NCBI RefSeq assembly: GCF_020149765.1
Contig: NZ_CP083809.1
Span: 1,736,001-1,800,000 of the forward strand
DNA from: Pantoea agglomerans
Lineage (GTDB): Bacteria; Pseudomonadota; Gammaproteobacteria; Enterobacterales; Enterobacteriaceae
DNA: 64,000 nucleotides
Direction of reading: 5' to 3'
Positions within the stretch are counted from its first letter, which is position 1, and every line of letters begins with the position of its first letter. The position numbers and the translations under genes were made by a program. This document shows positions 8,598 through 19,832 of this stretch, piece by piece. The notes under the pieces are model-generated. The model made no database searches and had not been told where the DNA came from. It saw only the letters and a program-made list of their open reading frames with translations.

Positions 8598-10133
8598 TTA
8601 CAGCGCGTTGCCGCGCGTCGGACAGCGATCCAGCAGCTCGACGCTGCCGTCTTCGTTCTGCTGTTCCAGGATCACATCGAACCCCCACAGCCGGTGGACA
8701 TGCTTCATCACCTCGCGACGGCTCTTGTCGAGCGGCGTGCGGCTTTGCGGCACGTAGCGCAGCGTCAGCGAACGATCGCCGCGCAGGTCGACATTATAAA
8801 CCTGAATATTTGGCTCCAGATTGCTCAGGTTGTACTGCGCGGAAAGCTGCTGGCGAATGGCGCGATAGCCCGCTTCATCATGAATGGCGGCGATCTCAAG
8901 ATAATTATTGCGGTCGTCGTCCAGCACGGTAAACAGGCGGAAATCGCGCATCACCTTCGGCGACAGGAACTGGCTGATAAAGCTCTCGTCCTTGAACTCG
9001 CGCATGGCAAAGTGCAGGGTCTCCAGCCAGTCGGAGCCGGCGATATCCGGGAACCAGTAGCGATCCTCCTCGGTCGGCGACTGACAGATGCGCTTGATAT
9101 CCTGGAACATGGCGAAGCCCAGCGCATAGGGGTTAATACCGTTATACCAGGGACTGTTATAAGGCGGCTGGAACACCACGTTGGTATGGCTGTGCAGAAA
9201 CTCGATCATAAAGCGCTCTGAGACTTTACCCTCATCATAGAGATGATTGAGGATGGTGTAGTGCCAGAAGGTCGCCCAGCCTTCGTTCATCACCTGCGTC
9301 TGCTTCTGCGGATAGAAATACTGGCTCACCTTACGCACGATGCGCAGGATCTCGCGCTGCCACGGCTCCAGCAGTGGCGCATTCTTCTCCATAAAGTAGA
9401 GCAGGTTCTCCTGCGGCTCCGACGGATAGCGCGCCGCCTCGACCTGCACCGCCTCTTTCTCGCGGCGCGGCAGGGTGCGCCACAGGGTATTCACCTGGCT
9501 TTGCAGATACTCTTCGCGGCTCTTCTGCCGCGCTTTCTCTTCCTGCAGGGAGATCTTCTGCGGACGCTTATAGCGATCGACGCCGTAGTTCATCAGCGCA
9601 TGGCAGGAGTCAAGTAGCCGCTCTACCTCTTCAACGCCAAAACGCTCTTCGCAGTCAGAGATATATTTCTTCGCAAACAGCAGATAGTCGACAATCGAGC
9701 TGGCGTCGGTCCAGCTGCGGAACAGATAGTTATTTTTGAAAAAGGAGTTATGGCCGTAGCAGGCGTGCGCCATGACCAGCGCCTGCATGGTCATGGTGTT
9801 CTCTTCCATCAGATAGGCGATACAGGGATTGGAGTTGATCACAATCTCATACGCCAGCCCTTGCTGTCCGTGCTTATAGCGCTGCTCGGTTTCAATGAAC
9901 TTTTTGCCAAACGACCAGTGCGCGTAGTTAATGGGCATGCCGACGCTGGAGTAGGCGTCCATCATCTGCTCGGAGGTAATCACTTCGATCTGATGGGGAT
10001 AGGTGTCGAGTCGGTAGAGTTTGGCTACGCGGTCAATTTCCGCAAGATAGACATCGAGCAGCTCGAATGTCCAGTCCGGTCCATCACTGAGTCGTTTGCT
10101 GTCCTTAATCGGATCGTCAAAGATTGTCGTCAT
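8598..10133 (-). CDS. ycgB: SpoVR family protein YcgB
   Basis: 511 aa from the ATG at 10133, which has a good AGAGGTG ribosome site; the frame runs 35 codons further upstream, but E. coli YcgB (about 510 aa) starts at the equivalent of this Met. Near-identity is seen across GPDWTFELLDVYLAEIDRVAKLYRLDTYPHQIE and many later blocks such as MAHACYGHNSFFKNNYLF and NEGWATFWHY. The HxxxH-like His clusters suggest a metal site, which is inference. The family is named after Bacillus SpoVR (spore cortex). In enterobacteria it is a stationary-phase, RpoS-linked protein of unknown mechanism that often co-occurs with YeaG and YeaH, which are also in this window. Confidence 0.95.
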   Translation of the reverse strand: MTTIFDDPIKDSKRLSDGPDWTFELLDVYLAEIDRVAKLYRLDTYPHQIEVITSEQMMDAYSSVGMPINYAHWSFGKKFIETEQRYKHGQQGLAYEIVINSNPCIAYLMEENTMTMQALVMAHACYGHNSFFKNNYLFRSWTDASSIVDYLLFAKKYISDCEERFGVEEVERLLDSCHALMNYGVDRYKRPQKISLQEEKARQKSREEYLQSQVNTLWRTLPRREKEAVQVEAARYPSEPQENLLYFMEKNAPLLEPWQREILRIVRKVSQYFYPQKQTQVMNEGWATFWHYTILNHLYDEGKVSERFMIEFLHSHTNVVFQPPYNSPWYNGINPYALGFAMFQDIKRICQSPTEEDRYWFPDIAGSDWLETLHFAMREFKDESFISQFLSPKVMRDFRLFTVLDDDRNNYLEIAAIHDEAGYRAIRQQLSAQYNLSNLEPNIQVYNVDLRGDRSLTLRYVPQSRTPLDKSRREVMKHVHRLWGFDVILEQQNEDGSVELLDRCPTRGNAL

Positions 10134-10640
10134 AGCGCACCTCTGTTTTGCAAACAGGCCTGCCCGCTGCGAGCAGCCGGTTTCGGTAATTTCAAGGCTC
10201 ATCCCTAAGAAAGAGAACCCCAAAAACGGAGCGAACACTTCAATGATAGTCCACTGTCACCTATCTGATCGCGGAACTCAACTGAATTATTCGGCACAAA
10301 ATCATCTGAAAAAAGACGCGGAAGCATTTGATGAACAGATGTCGGCCCGAAGGGCGAAAAGTCGGGATAAAATGCTGTTTATAAGTGGATTGTATGGCGT
10401 CCGCTTATTCTCCTGAAATAAGTGGATATTGCCGCATACGCTATTATTAACTGCTGAGAAGCGGTTAAAAGACGCATAACTCACTGATTTTCACTCTGAC
10501 CAACGATTTTAGTGTTCGAAAAAATGAAAAACATGTGAAATAAGTTAATAAGGAACGGGCTGTTACCGGCAGGTGGGAATGCGCTGGTATTACCCTGTAC
10601 TCTAGTGAATTATGCTTTTGAATTTGCCGGTGGGGGCGAT
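10134..10640. promoter_or_regulatory. Divergent ycgB/dadA control region
   Basis: 507 nt without a gene. The distal part is AT-rich. Three related 9-10 nt units alternate in direction: 10381-10389 (ATAAGTGGA), 10400-10409 (inverted, TCCGCTTATT) and 10417-10426 (AATAAGTGGA), so two mutually exclusive hairpins or a set of operator half-sites can be drawn. In E. coli dadA is controlled by Lrp and CRP; no perfect CRP site is visible here. Promoters were not assigned. Confidence 0.5.
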
Positions 10641-11942
10641 ATGCACGTAGTGATTCTCGGTAGTGGTGTGGTTGGCGTGGCGAGCGCCTGGTATCTGGCG
10701 CGCGCGGGTCATCAGGTAACGGTGCTGGATCGCCAGCCCGACGCAGCGCTGGAGACCAGCGCAGGCAATGCGGGCCAGATATCGCCCGGCTACGCGGCGC
10801 CCTGGGCTGCGCCGGGGGTACCGCTGAAGGCGGTGAAGTGGATGTTCCAGCGCCACGCGCCGCTGGCTATCCGCCTGGACGGCAGCAGCTTTCAGCTGGA
10901 GTGGATGTGGAACATGCTGCGTAACTGCGATATGCAGCACTATCAGCAGAATAAAAGCCGTATGGTGCGCATCGCCGAGTACAGCCGCGACTGCCTGAAG
11001 GCGCTGCGCGAAGAGACCGGCATCGCCTATGAAGGTCGACAGGGCGGCACGCTGCAGCTGTTCCGCACCCAGCAGCAGTTCGACAGCGCCAGCAAAGATA
11101 TCGAGGTGCTGCGCGAGGCGGGCGTACCTTACGAACTGCTGCACGCCCATGAGCTGGCGCGCGTCGAACCGGCGCTGGCGGCCACGCAGCACAAGCTGAC
11201 CGGCGGACTGCGCCTGCCCAACGATGAAACCGGCGACTGTCAGCTCTTTACGCAAAAGCTGGCGAAAATGGCGCAGGAGGCGGGGGTGGTGTTCCGCTTC
11301 AATACCCCGGTCGATCAGCTGCTGCGTGAAGGCAACCGCATTTACGGCGTGAAGTGTGGCGACGAGGTAATTAAAGGCGACAGCTATGTCGTGGCCTTCG
11401 GCTCATACTCCACCGGGCTGCTGAAGCATATCCTCGATATTCCGGTCTATCCGCTGAAGGGCTACTCCCTGACTATCCCGGTAAAAAACCCGGATGCCGC
11501 GCCGGTTTCCACTATCCTCGACGAAAGCTATAAAGTGGCGGTTACCCGCTTCGACAACCGTATCCGCGTCGGCGGCATGGCGGAAATCGTTGGTTTTAAC
11601 AACAAACTCTTGCCTGCGCGGCGGGAAACGCTGGAGATGGTGGTGCGGGATCTCTATCCTGAAGGCGGTCATATCGAACAGGCCAGCTTCTGGAGCGGCC
11701 TGCGTCCTATGACGCCAGACGGAACGCCGATTGTCGGACCGACGCCGCTCAGCAATCTCTATCTGAATACCGGACACGGCACGCTCGGCTGGACGATGGC
11801 CTGCGGCTCCGGTCAGCTGCTGGCCGACCTTATCAGCGGCAAAACCCCGGCGATCGCCGCCGACGATCTGTCCGTGTTTCGCTATTTGCCGGGTTTTGCC
11901 CCGTCATCGACACCATTACGCAACGCGAACGCCGTGCGTTAA
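10641..11942 (+). CDS. dadA: D-amino acid dehydrogenase, small subunit DadA
   Basis: Membrane-associated flavoenzyme that oxidises D-alanine to pyruvate and ammonia, feeding electrons to quinones. From the ATG at 10641 the product is 433 aa and starts [19 protein letters not shown], whose GSGVVG is the FAD-binding Rossmann motif; twelve upstream codons from 10605 are open but not conserved. [10 protein letters not shown] and [15 protein letters not shown] with [16 protein letters not shown] are DAO-family signatures. A ribosome site (GGTGGGGG) precedes the ATG. dadX follows 18 nt downstream in an operon for alanine catabolism. Confidence 0.97.
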   Translation: MHVVILGSGVVGVASAWYLARAGHQVTVLDRQPDAALETSAGNAGQISPGYAAPWAAPGVPLKAVKWMFQRHAPLAIRLDGSSFQLEWMWNMLRNCDMQHYQQNKSRMVRIAEYSRDCLKALREETGIAYEGRQGGTLQLFRTQQQFDSASKDIEVLREAGVPYELLHAHELARVEPALAATQHKLTGGLRLPNDETGDCQLFTQKLAKMAQEAGVVFRFNTPVDQLLREGNRIYGVKCGDEVIKGDSYVVAFGSYSTGLLKHILDIPVYPLKGYSLTIPVKNPDAAPVSTILDESYKVAVTRFDNRIRVGGMAEIVGFNNKLLPARRETLEMVVRDLYPEGGHIEQASFWSGLRPMTPDGTPIVGPTPLSNLYLNTGHGTLGWTMACGSGQLLADLISGKTPAIAADDLSVFRYLPGFAPSSTPLRNANAVR

Positions 11943-11960
11943 CATTCAGGGAGAGTGAGT

Positions 11961-13031
11961 ATGTCACGTCCAGTTTTTGCCACTATCGATCGGCAGGCGC
12001 TGCGGCATAATCTGACGATAGCGCGCCAGGCGGCGCCCGATGCGCGCGTCTGGTCGGTGGTAAAAGCCAATGCTTACGGCCACGGTCTGGCCCGCGTATG
12101 GGAAAGCCTGGCGCAGACTGACGGCTTTGCCCTGTTAAATATGGAAGAGGCGATACTGCTGCGCGACGGCGGCTGGCGCAAACCGATTCTGCTGCTGGAG
12201 GGCTTTTTCCATGCCGAGGATCTGCAGCTAATCGATCGCTACCGCCTGACCACCAGCGTACACAGCAACTGGCAGATCAAAGCGCTGGCGGAGACCCGGC
12301 TCTCCGCGCCGGTGGATATCTATCTCAAGGTCAACAGCGGCATGAACCGCCTCGGCTTCCGCCCTGAGCAGGTGCACGGCGCCTTTCAAAAGCTGCGCGC
12401 GCTGGAAAACGTCGGCGACATTACGCTGATGACGCACTTTGCCGATGCGGAAAACCCGGAAGGGCTGATCGCGCCGATGCAGCGCATTGAACGCGCCGCC
12501 GAAGGGCTCGCCATTCCCCGTTCGCTCTCCAATTCCGCCTGCACGCTCTGGCATCCAGAAGCGCACTACGACTGGGTGCGCCCCGGTATTATTCTCTACG
12601 GCGCCTCGCCGAGCGGCGACTGGCAGGATATCGCCAGCACCGGCCTGAGGCCGGCGATGACGCTCAGCAGCGAAATCATCGGCATCCAGCAGCTGAGCCG
12701 CGGCGACGGCGTCGGCTACGGCTATCGCTACCATGCGCAGCAGGAGCAGCGTATCGGCGTGGTGGCATGCGGCTATGCCGACGGCTATCCGCGCCATGCG
12801 CCCAGCGGCACGCCGGTTTGCGTTGACGGCGTGATGACCCAGGTGGTCGGCGCGGTATCAATGGATATGATCACCGTCGACCTGACGCCCTGTCCGCAGG
12901 CGGGCATCGGTTCAAGGGTCGAGCTGTGGGGCGAGCAGGTGAAAATCGATCAGGTGGCGAAAGCGGCCGGCACGGTCGGCTATGAGCTGATGTGCGCGCT
13001 GGCGCCGCGCGTGCCGGTTAAGGTTATTTAA
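11961..13031 (+). CDS. dadX: Catabolic alanine racemase DadX
   Basis: PLP-dependent racemase converting L-alanine to D-alanine for DadA. From the ATG at 11961, preceded by AGGGAGAG, the protein is 356 aa, as in E. coli; an in-frame GTG two codons upstream is less likely. The PLP lysine is K35 in [10 protein letters not shown]. The catalytic tyrosine lies in the [10 protein letters not shown] segment. [27 protein letters not shown] and [16 protein letters not shown] blocks are present (here [12 protein letters not shown]). The 3' end overlaps the convergent transporter gene by 8 bp. Confidence 0.97.
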   Translation: MSRPVFATIDRQALRHNLTIARQAAPDARVWSVVKANAYGHGLARVWESLAQTDGFALLNMEEAILLRDGGWRKPILLLEGFFHAEDLQLIDRYRLTTSVHSNWQIKALAETRLSAPVDIYLKVNSGMNRLGFRPEQVHGAFQKLRALENVGDITLMTHFADAENPEGLIAPMQRIERAAEGLAIPRSLSNSACTLWHPEAHYDWVRPGIILYGASPSGDWQDIASTGLRPAMTLSSEIIGIQQLSRGDGVGYGYRYHAQQEQRIGVVACGYADGYPRHAPSGTPVCVDGVMTQVVGAVSMDMITVDLTPCPQAGIGSRVELWGEQVKIDQVAKAAGTVGYELMCALAPRVPVKVI

Positions 13032-14217
13032 GCGCGGTCAGCGAGCCGTGCATCTTCTTACTGCAGCGCCAGGCGATCAGCGCCAGCGCTGCACCCGCCA
13101 GCATCATCAGCGCCAGCGCGCTCTTTTCCGCCACGGGCAGCATGACAATCAGCAGGCTGCCCGCCGCACCGCCCGCCATCTGAATTAATCCCTGCAGCGC
13201 CGCCGCTACGCCAGCCTGCTGCTGATAAGGCTCCAGCGCATAGCTGGTGGCGGGGCCAACGGTAAAGGCCAGGCCCGCTACCGCAACGGCCACCGGCAGC
13301 ATATAGAGCGCCCAGTGGGTCTGCGCGCCCTGCGGCAGCAGATGCATGCCGGCGACCAGCAGCAGCGCGCCCGCCAGCATCGTCACAAAGCCCATCGCCA
13401 GACAGAACGGCCGTCCCGCCTTGCGGATCGCTTTATTAACAAAAGCGCTTACCAGCATGATCCAGAAGCCGTTGGCGCCGAAGGCGAACGAAAACTGAAT
13501 CGGCGTCAGGCCGCCTTCCGTCATCAGCACGTGCGGCGCCAGTGATACATAGGTCAGCACCATGCCGAGCGCGCCCGCGTTGGCAAAGGCGAAGGCGAGA
13601 AAGCGCGGCTGACGCAGAATGGCGCCATACTGCGCCAGCGGCAGTCCCTTTACCCGCAGCGTATCGGCGGGGCGCGTCTCCGGCAGCCAGATAAGCACGA
13701 TAACCGCAATAAGCAGGCCGTAGGCGCACAGAAACCAGAAGGGCGCGCGCCAGTCGAAGGCGCTGGCAAGCAGGCCACCCAGCAAGGGCGCCAGCGCCGG
13801 CACGATATTCAGCGCGCCGTTTAGAAAGCCGTAGGCGCGCGCCGCTTCGTCGCCGCTCAGGCGATCGCGCACGCCGCTAAAGGCGACAACAGCGCTACAG
13901 CAGACCGCGCAGCCCTGGATGAGACGCGCCGACAGAAACATCGGCCAGCTGGTGGCGGTTGCCGCCACCACGCTGCCCGCCACATAGAGCGCCAGGCCCA
14001 GCAGTGCGATCGGCTTGCGGCCGTAGTTGTCCACCAGCGGACCGGTCACCAGCTGTCCCAGGCCCATTACCAGCAGAAAGATGGGAATAGTGGTCTGGAT
14101 CAGGCTGACCGGCGTATTCAGGCCAAGGGCGATTTCAGGCAGAGTAGGCAGATAGAGATCGATGCCCAGCGGCGCCAGCAGCACCAGGCTCAACAGCATC
14201 AGGGTAAATTTTTGCAT
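13024..14217 (-). CDS. Bcr/CflA-like MFS drug exporter
   Basis: 397 aa with about 12 hydrophobic helices. The N-terminus [15 protein letters not shown] and [24 protein letters not shown] (motif A region) are typical of the DHA1 Bcr/CflA/MdtL subfamily of proton-driven exporters, as is [21 protein letters not shown] in helix 4-5. The substrate cannot be inferred. Its stop lies inside the 3' end of dadX (8-bp convergent overlap), with no terminator hairpin between. In E. coli cvrA follows dadX directly, so this gene is part of a segment absent from that position. Confidence 0.85.
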   Translation of the reverse strand: MQKFTLMLLSLVLLAPLGIDLYLPTLPEIALGLNTPVSLIQTTIPIFLLVMGLGQLVTGPLVDNYGRKPIALLGLALYVAGSVVAATATSWPMFLSARLIQGCAVCCSAVVAFSGVRDRLSGDEAARAYGFLNGALNIVPALAPLLGGLLASAFDWRAPFWFLCAYGLLIAVIVLIWLPETRPADTLRVKGLPLAQYGAILRQPRFLAFAFANAGALGMVLTYVSLAPHVLMTEGGLTPIQFSFAFGANGFWIMLVSAFVNKAIRKAGRPFCLAMGFVTMLAGALLLVAGMHLLPQGAQTHWALYMLPVAVAVAGLAFTVGPATSYALEPYQQQAGVAAALQGLIQMAGGAAGSLLIVMLPVAEKSALALMMLAGAALALIAWRCSKKMHGSLTALK

Positions 14218-14330
14218 AAAAACCAGAGGGTGAACGTCCTGTTAAAACGAGCGGGAAGGGTAATGAGTTGAGGGCGAAAAGAAAAGCGGAAAATGCGATG
14301 CCCGCCGTCAGGCGGGCATCCTGAGCGAGC

Positions 14331-15797
14331 TTAGTAGGCGCCGTCGCGGCGCAGCACTACGCCGGCGGTTTTGAACAGAATGGCGATATCGGTCCACAGC
14401 GCCCAGTTCTTCACGTACCAGGAGTCGAAGTAGACGCGCGTATCGTAGTCGATATCGTTGCGCCCGCTGACCTGCCACAGGCCGGTCATGCCCGGTTTCG
14501 CCATCAGGTAGTAGTCGACGTCGCCCGCATAGCGCTCCAGTTCAGCCTCGATAACCGGACGCGGGCCCACCAGGCTCATCTCGCCGCGGATAACGTTCCA
14601 CAGCTGCGGCAGCTCATCCAGGCTGGTTTTGCGCAGGAAGCCGCCAATACGGGTAATGCGCGGGTCCTTTTTCAGCTTAAAGTCTTTATCCCATTCGGCG
14701 CGCGCCTCGGCGCTGGTGGCCAGCAGCTGCTCCAGCACCTCTTTCGAGTTGGTCACCATTGAACGGAACTTCAGGCATTTAAACTTCTCGCCGTTCTGGC
14801 CGATACGCTCGTGACCGTAGATGGCGTTGCCGCCGTCGCGTTTCACCATATAGCAGAGCAGACCGAACACGGGCGCAAGGAACAGCAGCAGCAGCGAGGC
14901 GACAACAATGTCGAAGCAGCGCTTCAGGAAGCGCGAAGAGCGCTTGGCAAGGCTGTTGCTGACGCGCAGGATCATCACTTCATGGCTGAAGATAAATGAC
15001 ATGTCGGTGCCGTAAAGCGGCACGCCGCGCAGGGTAGGGATCACGGAGATCGATCGGCAGTTCATTTTCGACAGGAATTTCAGCCAGGTGTCGCGCACGG
15101 ACTGCTGCTCAAACTCGGTGGCGACGATAAACTGCACGTTGTCGCGGTCAATGGTCTGCCAGTTAATGTCCTGCTGTTTAATAACGGGCACGCCGTTAAC
15201 GGACGGCGGATTATTTTCGTCGTCGGTGCTGATAAACGCCTGCACGTTATAGCCGAGGATCTCCTCGCTCTGCAGCGCCGCGTAAGCCTCCATGGCATTT
15301 TTGCCCGACCCGATGATAATGGTCTCTTTTTGCCACTGTCCGGCGCGGTTAATGGCGCGTTTCACGGCAGCGCGCATCAGCGGCAGCAGCAGCAGCGCAT
15401 AGCTCCAGCTAAACAGCCATACCATGCGCGAAAAGTCCCACTTGGAAAAGGCGATCAGCGCTAAATCCAGCAGCGAAAAAACAAACAGGGTTTTCACTAC
15501 TTCTTTTAGTTCAAACCAAAAGGGTTTGCGGTAGGTGTAGTGACGCATGCGCATCCAGAAATAAGCGGTGCACAAAACAGAAAGCGCAAACTGCGCAATA
15601 AAACGGTATTCAATTTGATGAGGCGGAATAAACCCATCGAGGTCGCCCCAGATCCCCTGAATAGTGGCGGCGGATAAAAACAGCGCCAGATTGAGGGCGA
15701 TCAGATCGGAAAAGCTTAACGCAAGCTTTGCGATGATATTTTTGCGCGTTCCGCTCCATGAGCGGCTCGCATCATTCATTACCAGTGTACTTGCCAT
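14331..15797 (-). CDS. Undecaprenyl-phosphate sugar-1-phosphate transferase, WbaP/AmsG type
   Basis: 488 aa from the ATG at 15797 (ribosome site AGCAGGTG); 24 further codons are open upstream without support. Four N-terminal transmembrane helices are followed by a cytoplasmic Rossmann-like part (TIIIGSGKNAMEAYAALQ), another helix, and the C-terminal bacterial sugar transferase domain (PF02397): KRCFDIVVASLLLL, KFRSM, DPRITRIGGFLRKTSLDELPQ, SLVGPRPVI and KPGMTGLWQVSGR. Such enzymes attach the first sugar phosphate, usually galactose-1-P, to undecaprenyl phosphate for capsule or EPS. AmsG of Erwinia and the WceG enzymes of Pantoea are the closest types I know. It stands alone here, without glycosyltransferase neighbours. 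Confidence 0.88.
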   Translation of the reverse strand: MASTLVMNDASRSWSGTRKNIIAKLALSFSDLIALNLALFLSAATIQGIWGDLDGFIPPHQIEYRFIAQFALSVLCTAYFWMRMRHYTYRKPFWFELKEVVKTLFVFSLLDLALIAFSKWDFSRMVWLFSWSYALLLLPLMRAAVKRAINRAGQWQKETIIIGSGKNAMEAYAALQSEEILGYNVQAFISTDDENNPPSVNGVPVIKQQDINWQTIDRDNVQFIVATEFEQQSVRDTWLKFLSKMNCRSISVIPTLRGVPLYGTDMSFIFSHEVMILRVSNSLAKRSSRFLKRCFDIVVASLLLLFLAPVFGLLCYMVKRDGGNAIYGHERIGQNGEKFKCLKFRSMVTNSKEVLEQLLATSAEARAEWDKDFKLKKDPRITRIGGFLRKTSLDELPQLWNVIRGEMSLVGPRPVIEAELERYAGDVDYYLMAKPGMTGLWQVSGRNDIDYDTRVYFDSWYVKNWALWTDIAILFKTAGVVLRRDGAY

Positions 15798-16177
15798 AAC
15801 ACCTGCTCTCTTTTTTCTTAAGTAAAAGATGGCCTGACCAGAATCAAGTACGCGCTCAGGAGTGGACAACTGAAAAAGCAGAAAACTTGTTTTCAGTTCA
15901 TTACAGTCGTTAGAGCCATACAGGCTGCAGTGAAGAGATAAAACAATTACGTGATTCTTATCACGAAAATCTGCAGCAGCGATTAAGAGTATGCAGGAGA
16001 TATTTGACAGAGTTAATACGGAACAAATCCTAAAAGCTTTTTTTTGCCTAAAGTTTTCTATAGATAACTCTTTGAATCAAAAGCTTAAAATGGCGTGAGG
16101 GTGGGAAATAACCAAATATTTCAGACAACTTTTTCGGAATTACCGCCAGGACAAGCCGCTGGCGGCGAAAAGGGGGA
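15798..16177. other. Upstream region of the WbaP-type gene
   Basis: 380 nt, AT-rich, with no credible ORF. It holds a perfect GTGA-N6-TCAC type palindrome (15950-15965) upstream of the transferase gene and a stem (CCGCCAG/CTGGCGG, 16143-16165) just past the yebV stop that may end yebV transcription. I see no JUMPstart sequence; two weak RcsAB-like matches were not counted. Confidence 0.5.
15950..15965. promoter_or_regulatory. CRP-like palindrome upstream of the sugar transferase
   Basis: CGTGATTCTTATCACG keeps both GTGA and TCAC cores with the correct 6-nt spacer and is a full palindrome at the outer bases, though it has C/G instead of T/A at the ends. It lies 153 nt upstream of the start at 15797, so CRP control of the transferase is plausible but unproven. 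Confidence 0.45.
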
Positions 16178-16411
16178 TCAGGCAGGTTTTTTTAATACCC
16201 ACTGGTCTTGCTGTTTATCGTAATGCCCAATTTGTAAATCTACCGGTTCACCATCAATCCAGGCGGGCACGCTGGTATCCTGATCCCAGCCGTCAAGCTG
16301 ATAGCTCAGGCCGGGATTGGTTTGACAGGGAATGCTGACGGTCTGCAGATTATCGCTATCCAGTTCGGCATCAACAATTTCATAGCGACCAATTTTAACG
16401 ACGTGTCCCAT
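16178..16411 (-). CDS. yebV: DUF1480 family protein, YebV-like
   Basis: 77 aa from the ATG at 16411, which follows a strong GGGAGAGAG ribosome site. KIGRYEIVDAELD, VSIPCQTNPGLSYQLDGWDQDTSVPA and HYDKQQDQWV align with E. coli YebV (KIGAFEIDDGEL, TIPCKSDPDLCMQLDAWDAETSIPA, RYDQQSDAW as recalled). The family is small and cytoplasmic with no known function. It sits between the sugar transferase and cvrA, all on the minus strand; in E. coli yebV is elsewhere. Confidence 0.8.
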   Translation of the reverse strand: MGHVVKIGRYEIVDAELDSDNLQTVSIPCQTNPGLSYQLDGWDQDTSVPAWIDGEPVDLQIGHYDKQQDQWVLKKPA

Positions 16412-16486
16412 AACTCTCTCCCGTTTGCTGGACCAAATACTGAGCATAGCCGTTTCCGCTGGAATATCGAGCCGCAGCGCCTCAGA

Positions 16487-18214
16487 TTATTCTCTCTCTT
16501 CAGCGACGCGCACCCCAATTTTAACAATACGGTTATCTTCTTTTTCCGCTACGGTCCAGGTCAGATGATTCCACTCAATGTGGTCACCGACTACCGGCGT
16601 GCCGCCGAGCATGCTCATTACCAGCTGGCCGAGAGACTGCTGATCGTTGGCCTCTTCGTCCAGCTCCAGTCCGTAAATCTGCGCCACATCGCGCAGGCGC
16701 GCGTCGGCGTCGAGAATAAAGTCACCGAAAAAGCGCTGATCCAGCGAGACGGGCGGCGACTGGCTGAACATTTTACCCAGCGCCGGCAGATCGCGTTCGC
16801 GGCCGATGACGCAGATAACGTCACCCTCCTTTAGCCGGGTGTTACTGTTGGGATGCATAAGCGCGTTATCGCGGAACAGCGCGGCGATACGGGTTTCGCG
16901 CGGCATCTGCAGGTCGCGCAGCGCCGCCCCGACGCACCATTTGTCGGCGCTGAGCTGATAGACGAACTGCTCCCAGGGATTTTCCGGGTGGATATCCAGG
17001 CCAACGCGGCTGACAGGCGACGCCGTCGGCGGCACCACGACCCGCGCTTTTTTCGCCGCAAAGCCGAGCGAGGTGCCCTGCAGCATCAGCGATACCAGCA
17101 CCACAAAGAAGGCGATATTAAAGTAGAGCGATGCGTTTTCCAGTCCCGCCATCATCGGAAAGACCGCAAGAATAATTGGCACCGCGCCGCGCAGGCCGAC
17201 CCAGCTGATAAAGATGCGCTCGCGGCCGGTAAAGCCGCGGAACGGCAGCAGCCCGACCAGAATCGACAGCGGACGCGCCACCAGAATCAGCCACAGCGAC
17301 AGGAGCATCGCCGGCACCGCGATATGCCACAGATCGGATGGCGTCACCAGCAGGCCAAGCACGATAAACATGCCGATCTGGCTCAGCCAGGCCATGCCGT
17401 CAAAGGTCTGCAAAATGCCGTGGCGGTTGCGGATCGGCCGGTTGCCGAGCAGAAAGCCGCAGAGATAGACCGCCAGAATGCCGCTGCCCTCCAGCATGGT
17501 GGTCAGGGCGAACACCAGAATGCCGCCGCTCAGCGCCAGCAGCGGATAGAGTCCAGGAGCCAGGCTGATGCGATTGATCAGCTGCTGCAGCGCCCAGCCG
17601 CCGCCCAGCCCCAGCACGATGCCCAGGCCAAACTGCTGCACCAGATGCACCAGGAACATCCAGTCGAGGCCAGTTTCGCCTTTCTGGATCATCTCAATCA
17701 GGGTGATAGTTAAAAACACCGCCATCGGGTCATTGCTGCCCGACTCAATCTCCAGCGTAGAGCTGACGCGCTCGTTCAGGCCTTTGTCACCCAGCAGCGA
17801 AAAGACCGCCGCGGCGTCGGTAGAGCCGATAATGGCGCCGATAAGGAAGCCCTGCATTAAATCGAGGCGGAACAGCCAGGCGGCAGCCAGGCCGGTCAGT
17901 CCGGCGGTGATCATCACGCCGACCGTTGCCAGCGAGAGCGCCGGCCCCAGCGCGACCTTAAAAGAGCTGGCTTTGGTGCGCATGCCGCCGTCGAGCAGGA
18001 TCACCGCCAGCGCCAGGTTGGAAATCAGGTAGGCGGCGGGGTAGTTATCAAAGGCGATACCGCCAATGCCGTCGACGCCGGTGAGCATGCCCAATGCAAG
18101 AAAGATCACCAGGATAGGGATGCCGAGCCGCGAAGAGAAAGAACTGAGTAAGATGCTTGACGCAACCAGCACAGAACCGATGATAAAAAGGCTATAGACG
18201 ATGTTGTGGTTCAA
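16487..18214 (-). CDS. cvrA: K+/H+ antiporter CvrA (NhaP2 type)
   Basis: 575 aa, near the E. coli 578. The N-terminal two thirds is a CPA1 antiporter domain with about 12 helices; [40 protein letters not shown] contains the ion-site Asp residues. A cytoplasmic RCK_C-like domain ([20 protein letters not shown]) and a CorC_HlyC-like C-terminal domain follow. Family members exchange potassium for protons and protect against volume stress at low osmolarity. In E. coli it lies next to dadX; here three genes intervene. Confidence 0.95.
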   Translation of the reverse strand: MNHNIVYSLFIIGSVLVASSILLSSFSSRLGIPILVIFLALGMLTGVDGIGGIAFDNYPAAYLISNLALAVILLDGGMRTKASSFKVALGPALSLATVGVMITAGLTGLAAAWLFRLDLMQGFLIGAIIGSTDAAAVFSLLGDKGLNERVSSTLEIESGSNDPMAVFLTITLIEMIQKGETGLDWMFLVHLVQQFGLGIVLGLGGGWALQQLINRISLAPGLYPLLALSGGILVFALTTMLEGSGILAVYLCGFLLGNRPIRNRHGILQTFDGMAWLSQIGMFIVLGLLVTPSDLWHIAVPAMLLSLWLILVARPLSILVGLLPFRGFTGRERIFISWVGLRGAVPIILAVFPMMAGLENASLYFNIAFFVVLVSLMLQGTSLGFAAKKARVVVPPTASPVSRVGLDIHPENPWEQFVYQLSADKWCVGAALRDLQMPRETRIAALFRDNALMHPNSNTRLKEGDVICVIGRERDLPALGKMFSQSPPVSLDQRFFGDFILDADARLRDVAQIYGLELDEEANDQQSLGQLVMSMLGGTPVVGDHIEWNHLTWTVAEKEDNRIVKIGVRVAEERE

Positions 18215-18431
18215 TGTGTTCTCCTGCGGTTACGACAATCATAAGAAGGCTGGCGCGGGGAATAGCCGTGCATCTGAAAAAGAACATGCGTAATCAGTAA
18301 GTTGTCATAGCCTAAACTCTAATTATAAGATTTGATTTGTCTGTTTAAGCTAAGGCTTAATGTGCAAAAAAAAGCCCTTGTTCGTCAAGAGGATTAATGG
18401 CGGGTATTTTAGCATGTATTTGCGGGATTAA

Positions 18432-18457
18432 ATAAAAAAGCCGGTCAGCGACCGGCT
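18432..18457 (-). terminator. yeaH terminator
   Basis: On the minus strand the perfect 8-bp stem AGCCGGTC/GACCGGCT with a GCT loop is followed by TTTTTT. It starts 8 nt past the yeaH stop and ends the yeaGH transcript. Confidence 0.9.
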
Positions 18458-18464
18458 CAGAGCA

Positions 18465-19788
<1,324 letters not shown>

Positions 19789-19832
19789 TATGGGTATTAA
19801 TGCCAGCGCATCAACGTGCTTACGCGTTGTGA

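Noticed and set aside
15960-16000. RcsAB-like boxes (TAAGAATCACG on the minus strand and TAAGAGTATGC) upstream of the sugar transferase
   Set aside because: Only about nine of fourteen consensus positions match; not better than chance in AT-rich DNA.
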